Shown: one piece after another, positions 24,075 to 37,000 of the stretch | Position numbering within the stretch: position 1 is the first letter of the stretch | Layout: each line of letters opens with the position of its first letter | Source of the DNA: Oxyruncus cristatus | Lineage: Eukaryota; Chordata; Aves; Passeriformes; Cotingidae | Length of the DNA stretch: 64,000 nt | Assembly (NCBI GenBank): GCA_013399855.1 | Contig: VXAY01002132.1 | Coordinates: 160,495 to 224,494 of the forward strand | Reading direction: 5' to 3' | Notes under the pieces: model-generated | The model's input: only the letters and a program-made list of their open reading frames with translations | Database searches by the model: none | What the model was told of the DNA's origin: nothing | Translations under genes and position numbers: made by a program

Positions 24075-27000
24075 CTGTGTTAGGAATCTGACTCTTGTTT
24101 CCAAGATGCCCTATTCCATTTCAGTGGGTCTTGTGTTCCTGAATCTGTTTTGAGAGAGCAACTTCTAAACGCTTTAGCTGCCCAAAGAAATCCAGACAGG
24201 ATTATCTGCAGCAGTGAATGAGCCCAACCTAACCAGGGACAGCGTCGTCCTTTATTTCTGGAGAAGAGCTTGATTTCACTGAAATGAGCAGCAGAACCAC
24301 TTGTAAATCAAAAGTAGACCACGGATATTCTGGTTTGTAGCCCCTTCACCATTTCAGTGATCACAAATTACAGCAATGGTTTAACGGTGACTCATAGAAA
24401 CCTCTACCACGTCACTGCTCTTTTCATCTAAGAACCTTAGTGACTTCATCGATGCAAACGTCAAATTAATGACATCCAACAGAAGAAAACATTTTCTGCC
24501 TCTATGGGGAATGAAACCTTGGAACACGCAGACTTAAAAAAAATAACAAAACCCAAAGCCACAAAATTAAAGAAAGGCAGAATATTTAGTTTCCTATGCA
24601 GGAAAGTGCATCTCTAACGAAATGTGTCTAACAGTGGCAAAGCAATGCTAGAAATCAACCAACCCCCTAACTCTGAATTACCTTGCACCAGCACCAGGAA
24701 AAAAAAAAAAAAAATCAAACACAGGTCAGGCTCAGCTACCTTAGTTAAGCTTTTTTCTGAAATAAAAACATCCATGAGAATATTCTCCTGCTTATCATTA
24801 GGAGCGTGTCAATGCCTCGCTGCTTCTGGTCCTTAATGAATTCCTACCATAACTGCCGAAGATATCTGAAGATATTGCAAAACAACAATGAATAATATGA
24901 GAGTGGAGCAGATCCTAACAACTAAACACTTCCCCATCCTGGCTCAGATGAAGTAATGGAGCAGAACTTACTGCATCATTTACGTTATCTAACTACCATT
25001 GTTCATCCCTTTTTTATTGTAATTTGCACATATCAGTAATTCAAAGTGCTGCAATTTTAAAAAATATTCAACTCTCCAGACTAACGCTATCATTCAGACC
25101 ACAGCAGAATACAGAGAGATGAATAAATAAGAATACCATCATTAAAATATTTTTTCTTCTCTATTTATTAGAACAAAATTACAATACCAGCCTATTTCTA
25201 AGAGAATTGTGGTATTTTATAATAGCTCTCTTTCATAATTCTTTTTTTTTGTGCCTCTCAGGTAGAAATCCCTAGATCGCACTCAACTCCTCAGATTCCT
25301 CTTTGGCATGCCATGTTGTTTTTGGAAAATAGATTTATTGTACTAACAATTTTAAAAGATGTGTTTAATGAGGGGGAAAAAAGGACTCATAATCCCCTAT
25401 AATAAAATATTTTCAGCGCAGTAACAGCTATTTTTCTGTTACTTTTTTCCACATCTTTACATTTCCGAGGAAAACACAACTCAACTCTAAAAATTAGAGA
25501 AAAGGGGTTGAAAATGTTTTTTTTTCCCACTGGCTTTTTAGGCCTTCACAGCACAGCAAGTGGCTTTGTGTCACTTGTGACTGCAAGAGGAGTCAAGGTG
25601 GGACTGTTTTGGAAGGAACAGCCTATTGGAATACATCCACCAGGGTTTTAAATGTGGATAGCCATGGCAGCTCTTCCAAAGGATGCAACCATCAGTATAA
25701 CATGGAGCAGCAGCACTGCCTCATCCTTTTGTCTTTTACTTTAAAAACTTCTGGCCAAGGAAAGGCGTTAGTAATAAAACCACGCTTAACCACAGTGTGT
25801 TTATCCAACCGTGTAACAGCTCTACAACATCTGAAGAGCAAGAAAACCCACTAGAAAAGCCAAGAACACAAACCTTCTCTTTCCAACAGCAATTGTATCA
25901 ACTTCCTGCCAAACACGGAAACCCTTTTTTTCCAGAAACCTTTTCAGAGAACTTAGGTGGAACACCAAAGAGAAATGTCCTGCTTGCCAAAGGATTGCAG
26001 CTTTAGGCAAGAGAGGGAAAAGCACAGTAGTTCATCCTTCCAAGTAAGCCAGACTCAGAGAAACAACACAGCCACAGCTGAGAGTCCATCCAGCCCTCTG
26101 AGCTGGGAACCCTTCAGTGACCCCCATTTCACTTGTGCATACCCCTGTCATTACACACCAGATCAATCCCAACGCTTGGATTTCAGTTTTATCTGGAATA
26201 AAACAGCCAGAGCTGGGAGATTCTGGCCTATGCTGCTGCCCAGCACTGCACCCTACAGTATGAATGCCAGATCATCACAATGGAATAGGAAAATTGCTCC
26301 AGTTAAGGGAATGAGTGAGGACTCTGCTTATCTGGGTTTTACATCCATTTCTGCTCCAAACTGCTTGCCAGTCACTCTTTGTCCTTGATTTCCCACTGTA
26401 TATTTGGAAGAATTCTATCTCCTTTGCCCCTCATGTTTATTTTCAGTTGTTCTCTGGAACTGTCTTTTATTGCTTTGTTTACTGGTTTGCTTTGCTGAAG
26501 CCCTGTAGGCATTACTGCACAATTAATGGAAGGTCAAACACTTAAATCCACAGCTGAATTTTTCAAATGCAGGATTCCTCTGTAACTGGATTGTTAAAAC
26601 CATACTGACAACATATTTGATGACGAAATAGAAAAACACTGTGAGGTAAGCACAGCTAGAAATTATACAAAAATTCAGCCGAAGGATACCGAACGCAAAA
26701 TTCACCGTGATTGTTACAGGAGATTTTTGACAAGTGACCGATATCTGCTTCGTGCCACACAACTCCAGCACCTCAGCCCACCTGTGCTGGAGCGGTACTG
26801 CCCTTTTCCATGGCTTTGCTCACCGAGGGAGCGGGACAGAGGATTTCACACTCAGCAATGTAGTACACGGTGTCCCCGTGGCCCGGGGGCAGAGGCCACC
26901 CCGTCCAGCCATATGGTGCTCTGAGGAGCCAACTCATCTCCAGAGGCTGTTACCAGGCAACATGCTGGGCTTGGGGCTGAGCCTGGTGACAGAGTGACCT

Positions 27001-27502
27001 CCCAGCCCCAGAAGCTGATTGATAGTCATTGTGCTGGTAGGTTTGGACTACAAGGGAAAAATAATCAAGCAAATTATGCGCGTTGAGATTTGGAAGCGTT
27101 AAACCTCCCTCAAACTCCAAATGAGGGTTTTCTTCTTCTGTCTTGGCGCAGATACCAATTCTCTGCTTTAGCTTGTTGAGGAAAAATGAATCTCTTTTCC
27201 TTCAACTACATTCATGGATACTGAGGCACTATATTCACAGCCAGATTAATGTGAGCTTCCTCCAAACATGCTGTGATTATCTCAGGGACCACTGTCTCCC
27301 CTGGGTCAGAAACCCCAACCTCATCCGTGCAATTTTTACCAGAATTTTTTTAACAAAAGCTGTCAATTGCATCAAATTCTGCTAAGGGCTGGAAGGTTAT
27401 TCTGTGAGAGAAAATACTGTTCTTGACAGAGGAAAAGCTAAAAGCAACAAGCATGCTGAGCACTACAGAATTGATTTAAATCTATCCTCAAGATGAACAG
27501 GC

Positions 27503-27522
27503 TTTTTTTTTTTTTTTTTTTT
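27503..27522. repeat. poly-T run, 20 bases
   Basis: This is an uninterrupted T20. It could be the antisense poly-A tail of an unrecognised retroposed sequence, but the sequence to its right shows no transposon or mRNA similarity that I can recognise, so it is listed only as a homopolymer. Confidence 0.9.
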
Positions 27523-29459
27523 ATCCAGTAAGCCAGGCAGCCTTTTTGAAATAATGAAATCTTATTTCAAAGACATTAAGAGGAAGATTGTGTTCAGTGT
27601 AGGAGAATAAATGCAAAACTCTTCTTTTTTTCTAGCAAGGGCTGCGTGTCTAATTTTTTCAGTGACACGAAACTTTGTGTGTTGGGGCAGAACTCAGCTA
27701 CCAATATTAATACATTTGAACAAAAAAGGGAATCTAGCCCATTATTTTGTCAATATAAAACAAAGAACAGTATATTTATAAATGTATATAAAGCAGAAAT
27801 AGACTCGGTCAGCCCAGTACAGAACAAGTCATACTTATTACCTAACACAAAACATTAGAGCATTGCAGTTTATTTTAAGCAGAGGATTATTAAAAACTGT
27901 TTGAGAAGTACCAAATACACACCTACCAAGAATCTTAGTTTTGCCTGATACTCCTGGATTTAAGTATAAAAAGTTATATCCTGATTAAAAATTGCTTAAT
28001 CAATATAGTTGCTATGTATGTGCTACAACAAAAAACTTGACTAGAAAATAAATTCCAAGTATGAAAGAGCAACAAGTAGTTTGGATTTGAAAGCCTCTTC
28101 TCAGAAGAAAAATTAAAAAGGCAAAAAAATTAATCAGTACAAATACTTTTTGAAACTCAATTCCTGATATTCCTTATTGTGATGTTATGAGAGAGAACGG
28201 ATGATGAATTAATTATCCATAGGTGTTGGAAGGGAAACAAAGTGTCTGTGACTAATCTGTACACAAAGTAATCAGCCAAAGGTAAAACACCCTCAGTAGT
28301 GACACAACCCCAACATGTCCAAGGGAAATACAAGAGAAAATCACTCTGACCCACAGCCAGAACCAGGAAGAATTGTTTTCTAAGCCTTGTCACTGGCAAG
28401 TTGCTGCTCACTGAAGACTAAAAGTGATCAGACCTTTTACTTGTGGTCTATTAGTTTTGTGATGCAGCATCAGCACAGCACGTTGGGGAGCCCAATGAAG
28501 TATTTCTTCACTCATGGTGGCAGCACAACAGAGATTTCAGTGCCACTGCAAGGGGAACAAACACACAACACAGATCAGGGACTTACTGAGAGGAGGCTCC
28601 GATCATGGAAACAATAGGCACCACTTGCATGGGGCTTCTGTGAGGTTTCCTATGGAAAGACAAATACATTCTTACTGGAAGCGCAGGATTCAGGAGCTCG
28701 TGTTTGTGCCCTGTGCCCACAGAAGGTTGCAGGCAGGCTTAAAGGTTCAACAAAAAAATACAACTGCTAAGGCATGATTTGGGCTGTCCAGGAAGGGCTG
28801 CACACGTAGTTGGGTCGTAAATGCATTTTGATTGTAGTACAAAGCCAAACAGCAAAATCTGCTTATTGATTCACAAGTGCCAACAAGGATTTTATTATTT
28901 ATGTAGCACTCAACGGACAGTAAACATTTCCAGACAGCTTCCAATGTACTTGAACCCAAAACCCTCCGTTTTCGTCACAAGCTTATCTACTAAAATAGAC
29001 ATTAATAAGCTGCAGTTGTAAATTTTCCCCAGCACAGGGTTCTGTTTCAATAGGAATACACGACTGTGATTTCCTTTTTGTGTATTCTTCAACTGGAAAC
29101 TTGAAGCAATTTTACAAAAGCCAGATTATCATAAAATACACAACCAAAGGGGGCCATTCAGAAAAGATTTACAAGCACCGAGCTGGGAATTCCAATCAGG
29201 TAACATTCTATTCCATGCCACTCTTTTTTATGGATGAGTAGCTGGTGACATGCAACATTTGAATGAATTATTCATGGAATTTCAGAAGTTACAGTAACTT
29301 TAGACATGTTTTACCTAACAGATCCACCCTACATGCATTTTTCATTTCCATGTGCAACTGGTAATACACATTCTCTGATAAAAATACTCCTGAAAATAGA
29401 AACACTGCTCATATTTTGAGTCTTCAAAGATAATTCACGACTAGGTCCATGCATATCCA

Positions 29460-29610
29460 ATTTTTTCTAGATAAATTTAACATTTTTATATCTTTCAGTA
29501 TATAAATTATATATTTTCTATAGTATAACTATGTAGTATAATTTACTCTATATATTCACATACTTATATATATGAATATATACATTCATATACTTTTTAT
29601 ATACTTCAGT
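29460..29610. repeat. AT-rich, TATA-repeat-like patch
   Basis: The patch is composed almost entirely of A and T, with recurring tatata, atatat and catatact words that can fold back on each other. It is typical AT-rich low-complexity DNA. It could act as a flexible or easily unwound segment, but nothing specific can be assigned. Confidence 0.75.
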
Positions 29611-31275
29611 AAAATTCCAAACAGTAAAACACTGCATAATTTTTCACAAAATATCTTCTTCCTTATATGTAATTTCATTTTAAACAAACACACAAAACAA
29701 CACATCAGTAAATAACAAATCAGTAGAGGGCCTCCCTAGTGCAGCTGAAGATAAAGAGCAACAAGAACCAGCAGCACCAGAAAGGTCTGTGCCCTATAAA
29801 CACATCAGGAGTATTGCAACAATCCCACATACTGAAAAACAACCTCAACAACTTCAGAATGTGAAAAAGTGCCAATCAGAAACAACAAAAATGATTGTAT
29901 TTGGGTCTCCTCAGAGCTGGGACCATCACTAGGGGAGTACCAGAGAAAGAGCCAACTTCCCAACTGATGCTCCCAGCAGCAATTCCAACTGCCTTACTGC
30001 CCAAACTCCCCACATTAATCAATTCCAGAGCCGAAGACACGAGTCATTTTTTAATTATTTATTTATTGCTGGACAAAAGGAAGAGTGGCACACTGACAAA
30101 CTTGACAAAGTTCTGTAAAGATTTCTCCCCGTCCAAGGAATCACCCAGCCCCGCCTGAGGCAGCGGAACCCTCCTGCACGGCACCGGCCAGCTCAGGGCA
30201 GCTCCCTGTGCAGTGCAAACCACAGGACATCCATGACATTCCACCACCTACCACACGGCAGGGCCCTATTTCCCGAGCAATTCCACAAATTGCTCTATGT
30301 TACCGAGGGTATTTAATTTGTTACCCAGCTCCTCGGGCAAGATATAAACAATGAGCAAGACTTGCAGTCACATTCGTATGATTATACGAAGCATTTTTCG
30401 GAAGAAGGAAACGCGGTTGAAAAATTCCAGTGGTTTTGTGGAAATAAAACCTACATTCTGATAAAATCCTATTTACAAGCCTCAAGATAACCTAGTTGAC
30501 TCTGGGCTTGGACATTACACCTTATTTTTACACCAACATGAAGCGTCATTAAGGCTGTCCACACAGCTACAAGCAATTTCACGGAGAAACACAAGATACA
30601 CACTTTCAATACTGAATTTTTCTTCGCCACGACTGCCACAAATTGAAACAAAACATGAAGTGGGCTCTTGTTTCGCATTCCTATCACACAGAAGTAAATT
30701 CCCAATGAGCAAAGTTTTGTTTGCACCTGGTAATAGAACATTTGTACGTGACAGGCACACACAAGAACAGCAGAGCCCTTCAGCAGGGTGACCACTCGCA
30801 CTCCTCCTGTTGTCCTGAGACGAGGAAAACTTGACACAAGTTCTGCTAAGCGTGTATGGAAAAGTCTGGCAGAGAGGATGACGGTTTAAAATTCACTTAA
30901 AAACGAAAAAGTTGTGTTTTTAGGTGAATATTTCAGGTGCAAAAAGTACTGAGAGTACCCCGGGTGCTTCTCCCTCGGGGTAGCAGCTCGGGCAGCCCAA
31001 AGAAGCTGAGTTTATTCTACAGGGTCACTGAGAAAGGGAGTCCCATGCCATGCAGGCTTCACAAAGTGTTACCATACCCAAGCATTCCAAGAGTATCCCA
31101 GCCATGTTATTATTTTCCCATAGAAGTAGCTTCCTTAATGGAAAAAAAAAAAAATTAAGTAACCCAAAGCAATATTAAAAATTACTACTAATACATACCC
31201 ACAATTACTAAGTCTGACTTAACATCTACTGCTTCACACCTGTATCAAAAGCCTACGTCTAAATTGATCTAATCT

Positions 31276-31326
31276 GATATTTTTTGTTTTAATTGCATTC
31301 TAAAAATGCAATTAAACAATGATATC
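31276..31326. repeat. imperfect inverted repeat with a 12-bp perfect stem
   Basis: tttaattgcatt at 31288-31299 pairs perfectly with aatgcaattaaa at 31305-31316 across a five-base loop. An outer arm, gatat at 31276-31280, pairs with atatc at 31322-31326 after an unpaired A/T segment. It may be a remnant of a small palindromic element or a chance AT-rich palindrome. It is too short for a typical pre-miRNA. Confidence 0.6.
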
Positions 31327-32079
31327 TGTTGCTGCAAGTTAAAAGCCATTCCCCTTAGATAACAGCCAAATGCAACAAGCAGTGAGTTTTGCCATCATTA
31401 GACTTCTAACCATATTACTTCTATTTTGAGGCTTTTTTGTTTGGTCTCAGTTTAATTTCCTGTCAGCCTTACAAGAGATTTCTAATGTTTGGGCTGTAGG
31501 ATATGCTCTGATTAAAAATAATCTTCCCAATTACTGCCTGGCATGAGTCTACTGCCACATGCACTCTGCCACTGGCTTCTGAATTTCTGTCAGCAGTAAT
31601 TGTGTCTGTAGCTTCTAACTGTAAATGAAAACCCAGGGGGCATATTTGGGTTCCAGTTTCCTTTGCCCGGCCATATCTTTTAATTTGCACTGTCTGTCAA
31701 AAGGAGATGTTCATAGGCACTAAAAGGAAATCCTTAGAACATCAGGTTAAAAAAAAAAAAACAGGGAAAAGAAGAAAAAAAGAGAAAGGCAACAGGAATA
31801 CGATAAACCACATCTGATATTTATGCCAGCACACTCAGAGGTAGAGCAGCTCCGTGCATTGATTAGCCTTAGAAGAGGGGGATTGAAACCATTTACTGGG
31901 CATTTCTAACCATTAACTTAACCATTACACTTAGGCACAAGTTTTAACCACCACCTTAGTATTGCTCTTGTTTGGAATGTGATCCTTCTCATGAATACTT
32001 AAAAGAAAAGGATTTCTTCTCACAATGGAAAGAAGAGTTTCTCAGGCTCTGGCTCCTGGTCTAAACTGTTCCATGGGGT

Positions 32080-32480
32080 TACCCCTCTCCAGCCCGGGAT
32101 GACCCTCAGACGTGGCTGGTGGGCAACCTGTCTCCTGGGTCAGCCCCCTAGACCTACACTGCACCTTCTGCCCCTCCTGCCTTTTAGTCTGGACTTTAGG
32201 CCCACATTGTCACCCTGTCTCTGTCCTCTCTCTCTGCCCACAAACTGCTGCTCCCGGACTTCCCGGGTGGATCCTGGGCCTGGTTCACCACCTTGCTGAC
32301 AAGGGACAGACCCCACCGCCAGGACCTGGCTCTGCCCTCTGTGCTTAGACCCCGTGTCTAGATGGACTGCCCTCCCCAGGGAAGAGAATGGACTCAGCTC
32401 CCGGCTCTCTCCAGGAGCATCCAGCTGCCACCAGCTCCTAGGACACCTGCACTGGAGGTCACAGTGCTTCAACCTGGCAG
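32080..32480. other. GC-rich island, unclassified
   Basis: About 400 bp are much richer in G and C than the flanks and contain long pyrimidine stretches such as 'ctctgtcctctctctctgcc'. Both strands are open for 66-114 codons, which is a consequence of composition. It has the look of a degraded LTR or other GC-rich repeat, but I do not recognise a family. CpG density is modest, so it is not a convincing CpG-island promoter. Confidence 0.5.
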
Positions 32481-33482
32481 CCACACCATAGGTGTGTGTT
32501 CAGATCCTCACTGATCCACTTTTCCCCTCAGGAATGCTGCTGTTGTGATGGAAAGGTGGCGTGCTGCCTGTGTGACAAGAGCAGCATGGAAGCACGGGGG
32601 CCCTGGGTCAATTTTCTGAAGCAAAAGAATCTTCAGAAGAATGAAGCACTAAACACAGACTGTGCCCTGTGAAGTAGATACAGAAGATGCTCAAGGAGTA
32701 GAAAAATCTCTCATAAAACGTCATCAACAGTGAAACTTTGGATAGAAGGGAAAAAGTACAACCAGCAACCCAAAGTACAGTCAATATGGGATGGGTATAT
32801 GGGATATATGGTATCACTGCACAGAATAATATTATGAAGACTATAGGAAGACAGTTGCAATTACTGCTGGTTGCTAATATTAACTATAAAATGAAAAATA
32901 CTGCAAAGTCCTGGGAAAATAATTTTCAATCTCTAATCTCTCCAAATTAAGTAAATTATAGTCTCCAAACTAAACTGGCACACGGCACATTTGGAAGCAA
33001 AGGAGTACAAAGAGCATATTTTTGTACACAGGGATCACAAAAGTTTTCTTTGCGATGGGAGGACAAATACTGAATTTGGTGAATGTGAGCAGGGATTTGT
33101 CTAAATAGCCTTTGAAACTGGCTTTTTTTTTGGAATAAGAACTTATTTAGAATATTAACTCCAAGCATCAATGCTCTGCACTGTGTTGGTTGGATTTATA
33201 TGTTTGTATCTGTACTTGAGGGGAGACAGCTGGGAGGTGAGAACAGACTCGATGTCAGCTCTGTCCTGAACCTTTGACACACCATTCCATAGTGTAACCT
33301 CCCTGTCTTCAGGGCCATGCCTCTCAGCACATATTCTGTGCAATGTGATGACAAAAGACTGGCAACAGATAAGAACTTCAACACTGAAACACCCAATTTC
33401 CCATCTGTACAGTGGAGGCTGCAACCATTCATAACTGAGGTAAATTACAGAGGTAAAAATGCCATGGGTCTGACTAAATATT

Positions 33483-33542
33483 GATTATTTTTCAAATATT
33501 TTAAATATTTAAATAGTTTAAAATATTATTTTTAAAATATTG
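33483..33542. repeat. AT-only palindromic patch
   Basis: This is a run of nearly pure A/T built from aaatatttaaa-type words, which are self-complementary. It is simple sequence without further evidence of function. Confidence 0.75.
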
Positions 33543-34071
33543 TACAAGCTGGGCAAGAAGTTCTTGGTGCCTCCCCTCAGCCCTGCAGGGCAGCAGCACT
33601 GTACAGGTTGCAGCAGAGAACAGCACTGTGACACCCTCAGACCATCTCTGCTTCTATTTCCATACCTCACTTGAGATGAAAGCATCATTTGCAAGGTATA
33701 GCCCCCTACCCATGATTGGAACTTCCAGAACTTCTAAATAAAGACCTAATTTTTAAAATATTAGGTAAGCCACCCAGTTCAAAACTGTTATTTCTTTGAC
33801 TGGGGCCATGCTGATGGTATTAATTCAGCGTAAAACCTGTAGTATTAAGTAAAACAATAAACACGTTATGAAGCTGAAAGAAACACTGGTCCCTTAAAAA
33901 AGGACCTTTCAAGGTTTTGGCTACAAACACGTGAGCCTACACTGGGGAGAATGAGCTCCCCTGTCAGTGCAGGGAGGGGGCAAAGCCCCAGGCACTGAGT
34001 TTCTCTATTACTACTTAAAAGTTTCAGAACTTTTCTTCTAATTTATTTTGTTTCTCCTCACTCTCCTGCAG

Positions 34072-34097
34072 CACAGACTGTTCTGCCTCGCGAGCAG
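34072..34097 (+). other. candidate 26-bp microexon
   Basis: A very strong 3' splice site (a pyrimidine tract ending ctcctcactctcctgcag at 34071) is followed after only 26 bases by a good 5' splice site (gagcag then gtaggt). Microexons of this size occur in neuronal transcripts of vertebrates, which is general knowledge and not evidence for this case. No reading frame or host gene can be assigned. A chance pairing of an acceptor-like and a donor-like sequence is the main alternative. Confidence 0.2.
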
Positions 34098-37000
34098 GTA
34101 GGTAGAGCAATTCCCCCAATATCAGCAAGATTACTCACATGTTAACCATGGAAACACACTCCTGTGCCCGCCACACTAAATGATCATTTCTCACTAATGC
34201 CAGGGAACGAGGCATTCAGAGGAGATGCAGAAATAACAAAGTAATTTGAAAAAGGCTGAACTGTTCTCATCTACCACTGTAGAGAAGTCCTTTCATCAAT
34301 TCCAGTGGTGAGCTTTTAGCCCTGAACACCCTGCTCCTGACAAACACTAAAAAGCAGGAACATTATACTTCCAGAAGAGCGGTTATATACTCAGCATTTT
34401 TAAACTAGTGGTTCTCTCATCTGCCACAGGTCAAGAAATGAATCATGCCTGCATAAGCAATGCAGTCTAGAAAGAAATTTCAGATGTGGAGAGAAGAATA
34501 GCAAGCTTACCTATTTTTCCTCATTTTTTAATAAAAATTTTGACATTGCTTAAGAGTTTTAGATGCTAATAAACAGCATCTGAAATTAATGACCAGAAAA
34601 AAGGAAAATAAAAATAAAACAAAACCCAAAACCCACCAGTTTATCCAACAGCTTTGTGATTTATGACGTAATTATTCTTACAGAAACAGCACAAGTCTAG
34701 GTTCAATCTATAAGCCCTAGTGCAAAAGCAGTGTTTGGAGGGTACAGCAAATTCCACTGATTGGAGCAGGTTTCTTTTGGATCAAAACAAAGCAAAAAAT
34801 CTAATCTGAAGGTAGAAGTTATAGCTACCTTTACACATGGGCTATCTTAATTTCATCAAAAGTACTCTTTAGGAATTAAGATCTCAGTCTGAAAAAGAAG
34901 CAAACAGTAAAATAATATAAATCTCCCACGTTTGTAGATTTATTCCTGCTAACTGTAATGACTCCAACTGATTTAAAAAGACATGCTGGTGTTTATTTTA
35001 CACAGAGCACGAGAGCCTTGGGTTGGGGCTCTTTTCAAAGGAATTATTTGGTGGTGTTGTTTCCAGCTGAGTATAACTGATTATGATTGTAAAATGTAAA
35101 GTCAGAAGTACAGAGAAGCCCATTAGGATCCCACACTGGAGTTCAAGTTCTCGCCTCTGATCAGAAGGAAGAAAAAAAACAAAAAAAAAGGAGGAAGCTC
35201 AGCTTCAGTGCCAAGGGAAGGCAGCAGATTTTCCCCGAGAGCACCATGATTTTCATGGGAGGAAAAATGACCCAAAAGCATTAATATAAATGATGCAACC
35301 CATAGCCCAGGCACACATAACACATCTCTGCAGAACCACCGGCCCCAGATCTGTAATTTTCAAATAAACAAACAAAAAACATTGGTTTGGGTTGTTTTTT
35401 TTTTAACTGGAGTCCTTTCTAGGTGCGCCACATCCAAGCGGAAAAAGAACCACATTTGCAAGCACCGCACGTTTCCCTTCCCGTTTCTGAATGAGCGGTT
35501 CCACACCTCTTTTTCTTGCTCCGTAACCTTTCCCAGTGTCCCAGGAAAATCATGAGCTGCAGGTAATGGTACCTTCTCCATCACTCACAGCATCAGGAGC
35601 TTCACACCACGAAGCTGACACCTGTGAAATAAGACCACTTCTCAATGAGGAGAGAGGTCAGAGGCTGCCAAGGTTGGGACAGGAGCCTGCTGGCTGCTGC
35701 AAATCTCTCACCGGTGCATCTGAGCCTGACACTTAATATTCAAACTGAATTGCAAGCTATGTACTCAAGGATAAAGCTCGGTAATAATAAAGATTCACAG
35801 TCCGACAGGCTCAGCATACAAATTCTCAGGGCAGAGCTCATTGTGAATATTTTCTTCTTTAATCGCAAAAGGAATCGGGAATTTTCCTTTTATAAAATAA
35901 ACAACTGTACTTCCCATTTAGTGAGGGAAACAATGGAATGAGAAAATACGATTTTAGCCTGTATTTAGATATTGGTAAAGAAGCACACGTTTTATTTCAA
36001 TAGCAGAACACTCTGTACCCAGTCCTTGCCTTGCTCATCAGACACAGGAATACATCAAACAAGGCGTGCAGTTTCTTTTTGCAGGGCCAAATCCTTTGAG
36101 CCAGAGATCCACTACTTCAAACCATTTAAGAATTTGGCCAAATTTCCAAAAATATTTGGCTTGTATTTAGCACATCAGCTGTGAAGCCAAAATCACTGGA
36201 AATATCCAACTGATGCATATTAGTGGAATTTTGCAGCTAACCACTGGTCTAACTAGTCCCACATCGGGCCACCAACAAAGAGCAGTTACAGACATCCTTC
36301 CACAAACTCCTCACTATTTCATCTTCTGTCCATCATATAAAACAATATTCTAGGTGCTATTTACTCCTAATTTTATCTCTCAGACTTATTCATCTTTTAT
36401 TTTTTATTTTATCCAACACTGCTTAGTTCACAGTAAAATATTCAGTCTTTATTTTACAGTAACACTGTAAAGTCACCGCCCATTTATTTTTCCCTTTTCA
36501 ATGTTTATTTTACAACAACCTGACAATGATCTTTTTTTTGTTGTTGTTGTGTGAATGTTACGTATGTAGGTGGTTTAAAACTAATGACACAATTAAATGC
36601 CTAATAGTTTTTACACTGAAAATACTGTTACTAAACATTAGCTCCCCTTAGACTCTTTTACTTGTTTTGCACTTTTCCTCAGACACCTACATTTCCATTA
36701 CTAAATCTACCCCTTTCTTTTAAAATCACATTGCATCCACCTTAACTACATCTCTCTAAATCACCTTGTTAGTCACACTTTGATTCATTCCATTTCATTG
36801 CCTTTCATATTTAAATTATCCCATTTCTTTTCCTACTCCACATACTGCCTTTGAAAACGACAAGTCTCACTTTGTGCAATGATTCTTTATCCTGCAGCCT
36901 CACACACCTCCCGCTATTAACACTTGAGCATTTTCCCCACATTTCTGCAAGTTTTCCTGCAGAGATGCTTTCCAAAACAATTCCAAATTTACATGTTTAA

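Larger units (their letters stand above)
24075..31275. other. gene-free stretch
   Basis: No gene is supported. It includes a 16-A run at 24699-24714, a 20-T run at 27503-27522, a strongly AT-rich self-complementary patch at 29460-29610 and a small perfect hairpin at 30373-30390. The 143-codon frame at 25957-26388 (+) has no recognisable domain and no convincing splice context. Confidence 0.65.

Noticed and set aside
26573..26647. Exon-like segment on the + strand between atgcag and gag/gtaagc
   Set aside because: All three frames contain stops, and the acceptor tract is weak.
30373..30390. Perfect hairpin ttcgtat/atacgaa resembling half of a lox-type recombination site
   Set aside because: Arms are only seven bases with a four-base loop. 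The likeness to phage recombination sites is coincidental in a vertebrate genome.
33385..33430. Short stretch resembling part of a MIR core (caatttcccatctgtacagt)
   Set aside because: Only one block is recognisable, with no flanking B-box or tail blocks, so chance similarity is likely.
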